The notes below the pieces were generated by a model. The model had not been told where the DNA came from. It searched no databases and saw only the letters and a program-made list of their open reading frames with translations. From Christiangramia sabulilitoris (GTDB lineage: Bacteria; Bacteroidota; Bacteroidia; Flavobacteriales; Flavobacteriaceae), in NCBI RefSeq assembly GCF_007050985.1, contig NZ_VHSF01000002.1, forward strand, positions 186,001-250,000: 64,000 bases of DNA, in the 5' to 3' direction. Of this stretch, positions 35,381 through 42,922 are shown in pieces; within the stretch, counting starts at the first letter, position 1; each line of letters begins with the position of its first letter. The position numbers and the translations under genes were made by a program.

Positions 35381-35536
35381 AAACTATTTTTTTTCATCTA
35401 TTTTAGATTTTATGCCTGAAATATAGTTTTTAAATCAACCATAATTAAATTTATTAGTTTTATTTTCTACCAAAACTGATATCCATTGTGTTTAAAACTA
35501 TAATTTAGGAATTTTGAAATATTAAACCAATATATC

Positions 35537-36751
35537 ATGAAATACAAACCGGCAGATCGCATCCAGGATTTACAATACTTTGGCGAATTTGGAGGAGTGA
35601 ACCCTTCAATTTCAGATTCTTCAACCTATACATTTCTGTCTGCAAAGACGATGTTCGATACCTTTGAGGGTAATGCAGAGGGTTGCTATTTATACTCCCG
35701 CCACTCCTCCCCATCCAATCTATATTTAGGAGAGGCACTGGCAGCAATGGAAGGAACTGAAGCTGCCAATGTTGCTGCTTCAGGAATGGGCGCGATCACC
35801 TCGGTTCTCATGCAATTATGCAATGCCGGGGATCATATTGTGTGTAGCAGAACTGTATATGGTGGCACCTATGCTTTTCTTAAAAACTTTGCCCCCAAGT
35901 TCGGCATCACCACAACTTTCGTAGATATAACAAAACCACTGGCGGTTAACGAAGCAGTCCGGAAAAACACTAAAGTTCTTTATTGCGAGTCTGTAAGCAA
36001 TCCATTACTGGAAGTGGCAGATATAGAAGCAATGTCCAATATTTCAAAAGTTCATAATTTAAAATTGGTGGTGGATAATACTTTTTCGCCACTTTCTATT
36101 AGTCCGGCGAAACTGGGAGCAGATGTGGTGATCCACAGCCTTACAAAATTTATCAACGGAAGCAGTGATACTGTAGGTGGCGTGGTTTGTGGAACTACAG
36201 AGTTCATCAATGACCTCAGAAATGTTAATGACGGGGCCGCCATGTTGCTTGGCCCAACGATGGACAGTTTGAGAGCCGCATCTATTCTTAAGAATTTGAG
36301 GACACTGCATATAAGGATGAAGCAGCACAGCCACAATGCCATGTACCTGGCACATAAATTTGAGCAGGACGGATTTAAAACAGTTTATCCCGGCCTGGAT
36401 TCTCATCCCGGTCATGAATCCTTTAGAAAGATGATGAATGAATCCTATGGTTTTGGAGGTATGCTTACCATAGACGTTGGATTTTTGGATAAAGCGAATG
36501 AACTAATGGAATTAATGCAGGAGAAAAATCTGGGATACCTGGCGGTAAGTTTAGGATTCTATAAGACCCTGTTCAGCGCACCCGGAACATCTACCTCTTC
36601 TGAGATTCCTTTGGAAGAGCAAAAAGAGATGGGACTTAGTGACGGATTGATCCGTTTTTCCATTGGCCTCGATAATGATATTGCAAGAACTTATGAGATG
36701 ATGAAAGAGTGTATGCTGCAAGTTGGGGTGCTGGATACTGAAATGGTCTAA
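35537..36751 (+). CDS. Cys/Met metabolism PLP-dependent lyase (methionine gamma-lyase/cystathionine lyase type)
   Basis: 404 residues, fold type I PLP enzyme. Landmarks: Tyr53-Ser-Arg55 for the neighbour-subunit phosphate contact, ASGMGAITSVLMQLCNAGDH, Asp180 in LVVDNTFSPL contacting the PLP ring, and Lys204 in IHSLTKFINGSSDTVGG forming the Schiff base. In the loop where P. putida methionine gamma-lyase has Cys116 (YGCTFAF), this protein reads YGGTYAF (Gly110), so it lacks that specificity cysteine. It may be a methionine, homocysteine or cystathionine gamma-lyase. The divergent Lrp-family regulator and downstream NhaC exchanger do not settle which. Confidence 0.88.
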   Translation: MKYKPADRIQDLQYFGEFGGVNPSISDSSTYTFLSAKTMFDTFEGNAEGCYLYSRHSSPSNLYLGEALAAMEGTEAANVAASGMGAITSVLMQLCNAGDHIVCSRTVYGGTYAFLKNFAPKFGITTTFVDITKPLAVNEAVRKNTKVLYCESVSNPLLEVADIEAMSNISKVHNLKLVVDNTFSPLSISPAKLGADVVIHSLTKFINGSSDTVGGVVCGTTEFINDLRNVNDGAAMLLGPTMDSLRAASILKNLRTLHIRMKQHSHNAMYLAHKFEQDGFKTVYPGLDSHPGHESFRKMMNESYGFGGMLTIDVGFLDKANELMELMQEKNLGYLAVSLGFYKTLFSAPGTSTSSEIPLEEQKEMGLSDGLIRFSIGLDNDIARTYEMMKECMLQVGVLDTEMV

Positions 36752-36910
36752 ATTTTTGCAGGATTAAGCCGAATGTCGTAAAATTACGATCAGAAAAAAA
36801 TGATCAAAATTAACGACCGGATTTAAATTTATAGGCCTCAGGGTAGATCTGATTAATTTCAGGCTTATCCTGAGGCTTTATTTTTTCCGGATATAAAGCA
36901 CAAAACCTTA

Positions 36911-38365
36911 ATGGAAAACCCTGCGGCCAGTCCTGAAAACGAAAATATTGTAAAGAATAGAGAGCTAAATATCTGGGAAGCCTTAATACCTGTTGTAATT
37001 TTAATGGCATTACTAGCTTATAACATATTTTTTGCTGATGGGGTATGGCTTGGTGAATATAGCAATCAACTTATTCTACTTACCGGTGGCCTGATTGCTA
37101 TGGTAGTAGGTTTATTCAACAAAACTGCTTTTTCCACGATGCTAGCTGAAATCTGGGAAAATTTAAAAAGTGTTTTTATTCCAATTTTAATCCTTTTACT
37201 GGTTGGAGCCTTGGCAGGATCCTGGCTGATAAGTGGAGTGATTCCGGCAATGGTGTATTATGGTTTACAGGTCTTAAACCCATCGATATTTTTACCTGCG
37301 TCAGTCATAATAGCCGCTTTAATTTCCATTGCCACAGGAAGTTCCTGGACCACATCAGCAACTGTAGGTATAGCCCTGGTAGGTATAGGAAATGCCATTG
37401 GCGTACCGGCAGGTATGATTGCTGGTGCTGTAATTTCCGGAGCTTATTTTGGCGACAAAATGTCTCCTTTGAGTGATACAACAAACCTGGCACCAGCAAT
37501 GGCAGGTACAGACCTTTTTACCCATATACGCTACATGGCCTTCACCACTGGCCCTTCAATTCTTATAACTCTTGTTGTTTTTGGAATCCTGAGCTACACT
37601 ACAGATGTTGCCGGAAAAACCGATATTGCCGGATTTTTAAATAGTATCGATCAAACCTTTACCATAACACCATGGCTTTTTATAGTGCCGATTATAGTGA
37701 TTGCTTTAATTCTTTTAAAATCACATCCTCTCATCGCGCTTGGTGCAGGTATCGTTTCAGCAATTATTTGCGGTCTGATATTTCAACCGGAAGTACTAAA
37801 CTCAATTAACTCATCTTTATTCTCTTCTATTAGCCAGGCAGTTTTTACCGATGTAGCAATTAAAACTGACAATGAAAGTTTAAATGAACTATTTTCATCT
37901 GGTGGAATGCTGGGAATGGTGTGGACTATCCTTCTTATTATATCGGCAATGGTTTTTGGCGGGATAATGGATGGAATTGGAGCCCTGGCTAGAATTACCA
38001 AGTCCTTATTAAAAATGGCTAAAGGTATCTTTGGATTGTTCGCAAGTACAGTAGTAAGTTGTCTTGGTCTAAATATTATTGCCTCAGACCAGTACCTCGC
38101 AATAGTAATTCCAGGAAAAATGTTTAAACAGGCTTATGAAGATAAAAATCTGGCACCTGAAAACCTTTCCAGGACTCTTGAAGATAGTGGAACAGTAACC
38201 TCTGTCCTAATCCCCTGGAATACATGCGGAGCATATCAAAGCAGTGTATTAGGTGTGAGCGTTGCAGATTATTTTGTTTATGCAATTTTCAATTATGTAA
38301 GTCCATTTATGACCTTACTTTTTGCCGGATTAAGTATAAAGATTAGAAAACTTACCAAAAAGTAA
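36911..38365 (+). CDS. nhaC: NhaC-family Na+/H+ antiporter
   Basis: 484 residues with about 11-12 membrane helices, starting WEALIPVVILMALLAYNIFF. The NhaC signature ISGAYFGDKMSPLSDTTNLA followed by PAMAGTDLFTHIRYM is present, together with a second inverted-half equivalent around LEDSGTVTSVLIPWNTCGAY, and GSSWTTSATVGIALVGIG. It exports sodium in exchange for protons across the inner membrane. NhaC homologues near amino-acid lyases sometimes act as amino-acid or malate/lactate exchangers, so a role with the upstream lyase (159-base gap) is possible but unproven. Confidence 0.92.
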   Translation: MENPAASPENENIVKNRELNIWEALIPVVILMALLAYNIFFADGVWLGEYSNQLILLTGGLIAMVVGLFNKTAFSTMLAEIWENLKSVFIPILILLLVGALAGSWLISGVIPAMVYYGLQVLNPSIFLPASVIIAALISIATGSSWTTSATVGIALVGIGNAIGVPAGMIAGAVISGAYFGDKMSPLSDTTNLAPAMAGTDLFTHIRYMAFTTGPSILITLVVFGILSYTTDVAGKTDIAGFLNSIDQTFTITPWLFIVPIIVIALILLKSHPLIALGAGIVSAIICGLIFQPEVLNSINSSLFSSISQAVFTDVAIKTDNESLNELFSSGGMLGMVWTILLIISAMVFGGIMDGIGALARITKSLLKMAKGIFGLFASTVVSCLGLNIIASDQYLAIVIPGKMFKQAYEDKNLAPENLSRTLEDSGTVTSVLIPWNTCGAYQSSVLGVSVADYFVYAIFNYVSPFMTLLFAGLSIKIRKLTKK

Positions 38366-38492
38366 ACCTGAGATATACTCATTAATCAAGTTAAATAATT
38401 GACAACTTGACAATTATAAATCTTGCCTATTGGTTTTAATTGAATCGATAAAGGAAACCTATCACGGGATAAAATTTAAAAATTTTCAGAGG

Positions 38493-38522
38493 TTGAAAAA
38501 GAGGTTCCAGTTCTTAAATTTG
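38493..38522 (+). promoter_or_regulatory. Promoter of the ahpC-trx operon
   Basis: The -33 element TTG (38493-38495) and the exact -7 box TAAATTTG (38515-38522) are separated by 19 bases, the spacing known for the Bacteroidota housekeeping sigma factor. It is the most complete promoter in the window and lies 46 bases before the ahpC start. Confidence 0.78.
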
Positions 38523-38568
38523 CACCTGTAAATGAAGAAATTTTTTAACCAATAAATAATATTTTAAT

Positions 38569-39207
38569 ATGGCATTAGTAGGAAAAAAATTCCCGAATCT
38601 TAGTGTAGACGCAATGGATGAAATGGGAGATACTTTCAAATTAAATATCCTGGAAGAGGCTCAGAAGAACAACAAAAAAGTATTGCTTTTCTGGTACCCT
38701 AAAGATTTCACCTTTGTTTGCCCCACAGAATTACACGCTTTTCAGAATGCGATGGAAGAATTCGAAAAGAGAAATGTAATGGTAGTTGGAGCATCATGTG
38801 ATACTCCAGAAGTACATTTCGCCTGGTTGAACACTCCAAAGGATAATGGAGGTATCGAAGGTGTTAAATACCCAATCCTTGCAGACTCTAACCGTAATTT
38901 GAGTTCAAGACTTGATATTCTTGATATCATGAGTGAAACCTATGACGACGAAACCGGAGCGATCACTTTAGAAGGAGATAATGTTACTTACAGAGCTACT
39001 TACCTAATAGACGAGGAAGGAACTGTATTTCATGAAGGTATTAACCATATGCCACTTGGAAGAAATGTAAATGAATTCTTAAGATTGATCGATGCTTATA
39101 CGCACGTACAGGAAAAAGGTGAAGTTTGCCCGGCGAATTGGGAAGAAGGTAAAGAAGCTATGAATGCTAACCGTGAAGGAGTTGCATCTTACCTTAGCCT
39201 AAACTAA
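38569..39207 (+). CDS. ahpC: Typical 2-Cys peroxiredoxin (AhpC/Prx1 type)
   Basis: 212 residues. It reduces hydrogen peroxide and organic peroxides with cysteine chemistry. The peroxidatic Cys51 is in DFTFVCPTELHAF, Thr48 and the later Arg (YRATYLIDEEG) complete the site, and the resolving Cys187 is in GEVCPANWEEGKEA. The long insert DIMSETYDDETGAITLEGDN is seen in Prx1-type enzymes of Bacteroidota. No ahpF is adjacent. Instead a thioredoxin gene follows 41 bases downstream, so that thioredoxin is the probable electron donor. Confidence 0.95.
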   Translation: MALVGKKFPNLSVDAMDEMGDTFKLNILEEAQKNNKKVLLFWYPKDFTFVCPTELHAFQNAMEEFEKRNVMVVGASCDTPEVHFAWLNTPKDNGGIEGVKYPILADSNRNLSSRLDILDIMSETYDDETGAITLEGDNVTYRATYLIDEEGTVFHEGINHMPLGRNVNEFLRLIDAYTHVQEKGEVCPANWEEGKEAMNANREGVASYLSLN

Positions 39208-39248
39208 AAAAACATATAGCTTAAATTAAGAATCTATAAAAAATTGCT

Positions 39249-39563
39249 ATGATTAAAGAATTAGATCAGGATAACTTAAGCGAAGTGGTTAAGAACAACG
39301 ACACGGTCGTGGTACAATACATGGCTGGATGGTGTGGTAACTGCAGGTTAATGAAGCCAAAGTTTAAAAAACTGGCTTCAGAAAATGAAAATGCTCAATT
39401 TGTGATGGTGGATGCTGAGAAGTTTCCGGAATCAAGAAAACTGGCTACTGTAGACAACCTTCCAACCTTCGCGACTTTCAAAAATGGAAGTTTTAAGAAT
39501 CAGGTGCAAACAAACAAGTTTGACCAATTAAAAAACTTAGTTGATGAAGTTACCAGTAATTAA
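39249..39563 (+). CDS. Thioredoxin-family protein with CGNC active site
   Basis: 104 residues, one thioredoxin domain without a signal peptide. The active site is AGWCGNCRLMKPKF (Cys29, Cys32): Asn replaces the usual Pro of CGPC, which alters redox potential. The cis-proline loop is seen at VDNLPTFATFKNG. By position it should reduce the AhpC encoded immediately upstream. Its last 20 bases overlap the next small gene, so translation is coupled. Confidence 0.92.
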   Translation: MIKELDQDNLSEVVKNNDTVVVQYMAGWCGNCRLMKPKFKKLASENENAQFVMVDAEKFPESRKLATVDNLPTFATFKNGSFKNQVQTNKFDQLKNLVDEVTSN

Positions 39564-39792
39564 ACACTTACAGAAGAACAACGAGGTTGAAAAGCTGGAG
39601 AACACAATAGATGTTCTTGAAAGTTTCACCGAGCACCGTTCTGTTTCTGAACAGGAAATGGATGTGATTGGTGAACTACTTACCAACCTCTGCGGAGCTG
39701 TAGAAGTTCATAAAATGATCCAGGATGGTGTTCCGGAAAGGGACGCTGCCAACAATTTTGTAAAGAAAGTATTAGGTTCAATAGACAAATAA
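39544..39792 (+). CDS. Small helical protein partnered with thioredoxin (DUF6952-like)
   Basis: 82 residues from the ATG at 39544; a TTG one codon earlier is a poorer choice. The sequence is helical and charged: MKLPVIKHLQKNNEVEKLEN, TIDVLESFTEHRSVSEQEMD and GELLTNLCGAVEVHKMIQDG, with a single Cys. It overlaps the thioredoxin gene by 20 bases. I associate this ~80-residue protein with the DUF6952 family that follows thioredoxin in flavobacteria, though I cannot verify the accession. Function unknown; a thioredoxin- or peroxiredoxin-binding role is a guess from gene order. Confidence 0.78.
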   Translation: MKLPVIKHLQKNNEVEKLENTIDVLESFTEHRSVSEQEMDVIGELLTNLCGAVEVHKMIQDGVPERDAANNFVKKVLGSIDK

Positions 39793-39812
39793 TCTTTCTT
39801 ACAATTCATTTC

Positions 39813-39850
39813 ACAGGGGCTGTTTTCATTAGGAAACAGCCCCTGTTGTT
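39813..39850 (+). terminator. Rho-independent terminator of the ahpC-trx operon
   Basis: ACAGGGGCTGTTT and AAACAGCCCCTGT form a perfect 13-bp stem with an 8-base loop, followed by TGTTTTA. Confidence 0.88.
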
Positions 39851-39909
39851 TTATGATAATTTTAGTAATAACCGAATGACAATCTTATAAATTTATAAAA
39901 AAAGTAAGC

Positions 39910-40410
39910 ATGGCAAAGATTCAACTCGGTGATCAAATGGTCACAACCTATGGTAACCTTCCCGCTCTAGATGAAAAAGCACCACATTTTGAACTTATAA
40001 AATCAGATCTTTCCATTGGTACCCTGGAAGAATTTAAAGGAAAAAGGGTAATCATGAATATTTTTCCAAGCATAGATACGGGAGTTTGCGCTACCTCTGT
40101 TCGCAATTTCAATGAGAAAGCTACAGGTTTAAAAAATACCGTTGTCTTGTGCATCTCCAGGGATCTGCCATTTGCACAACAACGATTTGTGAGCGATGAA
40201 GGTTTGGAGAATGTGACTAATCTATCAGATTTCAGAGACCGCAATTTTGGCAAGGATTACGGTGTGGAAATGATAGACGGAGCATTCGAGGGATTGCTTT
40301 CCCGGGCAGTACTTGTATTAGATGAAAACGGGCACGTAATACATTCTCAACAGGTTTCCAGCATCGACGAAGAACCGAATTATCTCGCCGCCCTGAAAAC
40401 GCTATTATAA
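39910..40410 (+). CDS. tpx: Thiol peroxidase (Tpx), atypical: resolving cysteine absent
   Basis: 166 residues, Tpx-type peroxiredoxin. The peroxidatic Cys60 lies in FPSIDTGVCATSVRNFNE, with the usual Thr57 and a downstream Arg in SRAVLVLDENGHV. E. coli Tpx has its resolving Cys95 in RFCGAEGL; here the equivalent segment reads RFVSDEGL (Val94), so the normal disulfide partner is missing. Cys81 (VVLCISRDLPF), matching the non-essential Cys82 of E. coli, is the only other cysteine. It probably works as a one-Cys enzyme or uses Cys81. The stop overlaps the dgkA start (TAATG). Confidence 0.93.
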   Translation: MAKIQLGDQMVTTYGNLPALDEKAPHFELIKSDLSIGTLEEFKGKRVIMNIFPSIDTGVCATSVRNFNEKATGLKNTVVLCISRDLPFAQQRFVSDEGLENVTNLSDFRDRNFGKDYGVEMIDGAFEGLLSRAVLVLDENGHVIHSQQVSSIDEEPNYLAALKTLL

Positions 40411-40772
40411 TGAAAAACAGTTTCCTCGGGAAAAGAATAAGAGGAGGTGGATATGCCATTAAAGGTGCATGGCTGCTATTAAAGCACGAACCTAGTATTC
40501 AGGTGCAATTCATCATTTCAATATTTGTATGTCTAACTGGCTGGTATTTTGATATTACCAGATCTGAATGGATCTTCCAGTTTCTGGCAATAGGGCTGGT
40601 GATGGCCGCAGAGGGATTAAATACCGCTTTGGAAGCTATGGCAGATTTTGTTCACCCCGATTTTCACAGCAAAATAGGTCATATAAAAGATGTGGCAGCT
40701 GGTGCTGTTTTTATAGCCGCTCTCATCGCTGTAATTATTGCCGCTTTCATATATATTCCCTATATATTTTAG
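40410..40772 (+). CDS. dgkA: Diacylglycerol kinase / undecaprenol kinase family membrane protein
   Basis: 120 residues. Its start shares one base with the tpx stop. It is a small membrane enzyme with three helices (for example IQVQFIISIFVCLTGWYF and VAAGAVFIAALIAVIIAAFI). The DgkA signature AAEGLNTALEAMADFVHPD (ExxNTAxE) is intact, and HSKIGHIKDVAAGAV holds the conserved Lys-Asp pair. It phosphorylates diacylglycerol or undecaprenol at the inner membrane, recycling lipid carriers; in Gram-positive relatives the substrate is undecaprenol. Coupling to tpx is typical of flavobacterial gene order but not obviously functional. Confidence 0.92.
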   Translation: MKNSFLGKRIRGGGYAIKGAWLLLKHEPSIQVQFIISIFVCLTGWYFDITRSEWIFQFLAIGLVMAAEGLNTALEAMADFVHPDFHSKIGHIKDVAAGAVFIAALIAVIIAAFIYIPYIF

Positions 40773-40851
40773 TCCTTCCCATACTTTAATATCTTTCATA
40801 TCTAATTTTTATTTATTGAGGTCCGGTTTTATTTGTTACAGCAAACCGTAA

Positions 40852-40859
40852 TAAATTTG
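40852..40859 (+). promoter_or_regulatory. -7 promoter box of the T9SS surface-protein gene
   Basis: TAAATTTG, an exact TAnnTTTG match, lies 47 bases before the TTG start. A TTTG at 40832-40835 is 16 bases upstream, slightly too close for an ideal -33 element. Confidence 0.55.
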
Positions 40860-40906
40860 AGGTTTTTTTATACTTTGGCCGGCTTTAACCGGTAGATCAA
40901 TACTTC

Positions 40907-42823
40907 TTGAAAAAAATCGCTCTAATAAGCATTATTTGGCTTATTCAATCTATTACCTACTCTCAAAACCATGATTCTGACTGGATCATTTGCCATGACC
41001 ACCGTAATGGATCAATGACTTTTGATCTTCAGGAAAAAAATGATGAAATTCTCGGAAACCGAAATCCATCAGATTTTTCAATATCCTTTTACCAAACAGA
41101 ATACGAGGCGAGAATTAAAGCTTCTCCCATTACTGAACCAGTACCGGTCGCTCCTGAAAGCGATAAAACAATTTTTTATAGACTGGAAGAAGTTAACGAT
41201 CCGGATGCCTATGAGTTGGGCAGCTATCTTTTAAAAGTGATACGTACAGAAGTAAGAAAAGATGAAGGTTTTTATTGCGGAAATGCAGAAGGATATTATC
41301 AGTTCAAATTAGCAGATCTGGACGACGGGATGTTAAATCATCAGGATCCTAACAATGGTCAGGATCCTTCAATTCATGAAGTAACTTACTATTTAACCGA
41401 AGATGATGCAGAAAACCAGGTAAACCGGTTAGACAAAACGAACTGGACCAATACCATTCCGGGCTTTCAAACTATTTACGTTCGTGTCCAGCGAACTGAT
41501 GATTATCCCTGCTTTCACGTTAAATTCTATGTTCTCTATATTCCCAGAACTCTCGATAACCCAGAAGCACAGGATGAGACATTTTGCATTGAAGGCAATC
41601 CTTCTGAGTTCAATTACGATCTTAACAATAAAGATCCTGAGATTCTGAACGGCGCAAATGCTGAACATTTCAATATTTTATATTTCGATTCTGAAGCAGA
41701 CGCTTTAAGCCGGAGCTCGGAGATTACCCAGATTAATGGATCTCAGGCACCTAAGACAGTCTATTTTAGAGTGGAGGATAGTTCATTTCGAGACTGTTTT
41801 GAAACAGGTAGTTTTGAATTGGACTTTCAAAATGGTGTTCAGGCAAAAGAACCGGAACCATTAATGGCATGTGATACCGAAGAGACCGGCAGCTATATTT
41901 TTGATCTTTCCCTGAAAGATGCCGAGATCCTCAACGGACAAAATACGCAAGACTATAGTGTTTCTTATTTCCATAAGCAGGATGACGCCCGGCAGGATTT
42001 AAATACTATAGAAAAGCAAAATTATCGCTCCATGGCAGGAAACACCATCCTGTACGCCAAACTTTCACCCAGGGATGAGGGCTGCTCCAGCATTGTACCA
42101 TTAGAAATTCAAGTTGCCGCCCTTCCACAACCAGAACTAGCCCAATCATACTATTTATGTGAGGACAATCCTTATCTCGAACTGGACGGGGGCGATTTTA
42201 ACTCCTGGGAATGGCTTGGTGAAAATTATGAAACTATTGGCGACGAAAGAAATATTAAAATCACAGAACCAGGAGAATACGCTCTCTCTGTAACCAAAAA
42301 CAATAATGGTTTGGTTTGCCAAAACACTATTTTTTTCCTTGTTGAAAATGCAGGCAGTATTGGGGAAATAGATTATTCCATTAATGGTCCAGATAATAAC
42401 CGAAATTTAAACATAAGTACTGCCAACAATGCAGATCTCGAGTACTCTATAGATGGCATAAATTTTCAAGACTCTAATGTATTCCCAATTAATGAAGGCA
42501 ATTACACTGTTTATGTAAGAGATAAGAACGGTTGTAAAGAGACTTTTATAGAGATCATCGTTCCGGGATATCAAACTTTTTTCACACCTAACGGCGATGG
42601 TATCCACGATAACTGGGAGATCATAGTAACCGAAGATGGCGAATTTCTGGACGTTCTTATTTATGACAGGTATGGCAAATTACTGGCTCAGATCCTAAGC
42701 GGGAAAAATGGCTGGGATGGAACATATAATGGAAAACCAATGCCCTCTAACGATTACTGGTTTAGTGTGGAATATTCTAACGGAGAAATTTTAACCGGAC
42801 ATTTTTCACTGGTTAGAAGTTGA
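40907..42823 (+). CDS. Secreted repeat protein with type B T9SS (gliding-motility) C-terminal domain
   Basis: 638 residues, TTG start giving the signal peptide KKIALISIIWLIQSITYSQ. Four internal repeats of about 95-110 residues follow. Each contains a block like FSISFYQTEYEARIKAS, VTYYLTEDDAENQVNRL, FNILYFDSEADALSRSS or YSVSYFHKQDDARQDLN, and ends near an IYVRVQ/VYFRVE strand. The C-terminal domain (about 555-638; TPNGDGIHDNWEI, LIYDRYGKLLAQ, NGWDGTYNGKPMPSNDYWF) is the CHU_C/gliding-associated sorting domain recognised by the type IX secretion system. It is therefore exported to the cell surface. The repeats look adhesive; the ligand is unknown. Confidence 0.88.
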   Translation: MKKIALISIIWLIQSITYSQNHDSDWIICHDHRNGSMTFDLQEKNDEILGNRNPSDFSISFYQTEYEARIKASPITEPVPVAPESDKTIFYRLEEVNDPDAYELGSYLLKVIRTEVRKDEGFYCGNAEGYYQFKLADLDDGMLNHQDPNNGQDPSIHEVTYYLTEDDAENQVNRLDKTNWTNTIPGFQTIYVRVQRTDDYPCFHVKFYVLYIPRTLDNPEAQDETFCIEGNPSEFNYDLNNKDPEILNGANAEHFNILYFDSEADALSRSSEITQINGSQAPKTVYFRVEDSSFRDCFETGSFELDFQNGVQAKEPEPLMACDTEETGSYIFDLSLKDAEILNGQNTQDYSVSYFHKQDDARQDLNTIEKQNYRSMAGNTILYAKLSPRDEGCSSIVPLEIQVAALPQPELAQSYYLCEDNPYLELDGGDFNSWEWLGENYETIGDERNIKITEPGEYALSVTKNNNGLVCQNTIFFLVENAGSIGEIDYSINGPDNNRNLNISTANNADLEYSIDGINFQDSNVFPINEGNYTVYVRDKNGCKETFIEIIVPGYQTFFTPNGDGIHDNWEIIVTEDGEFLDVLIYDRYGKLLAQILSGKNGWDGTYNGKPMPSNDYWFSVEYSNGEILTGHFSLVRS

Positions 42824-42893
42824 TATAATTTTAGCCTTTCACACAATTTTTAGTTTCTAAATACATTTATTTATTTTAATAGTCTCTTATTTG

Positions 42894-42901
42894 TATTTTT
42901 G
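42894..42901 (+). promoter_or_regulatory. -7 promoter box of the ftsK operon
   Basis: TATTTTTG, an exact TAnnTTTG match. It contains the TTG at 42899 that might be taken as an upstream start, which argues for the ATG at 42923. Confidence 0.62.
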
Positions 42902-42922
42902 CTGAAATCCGTTAACCTACCT

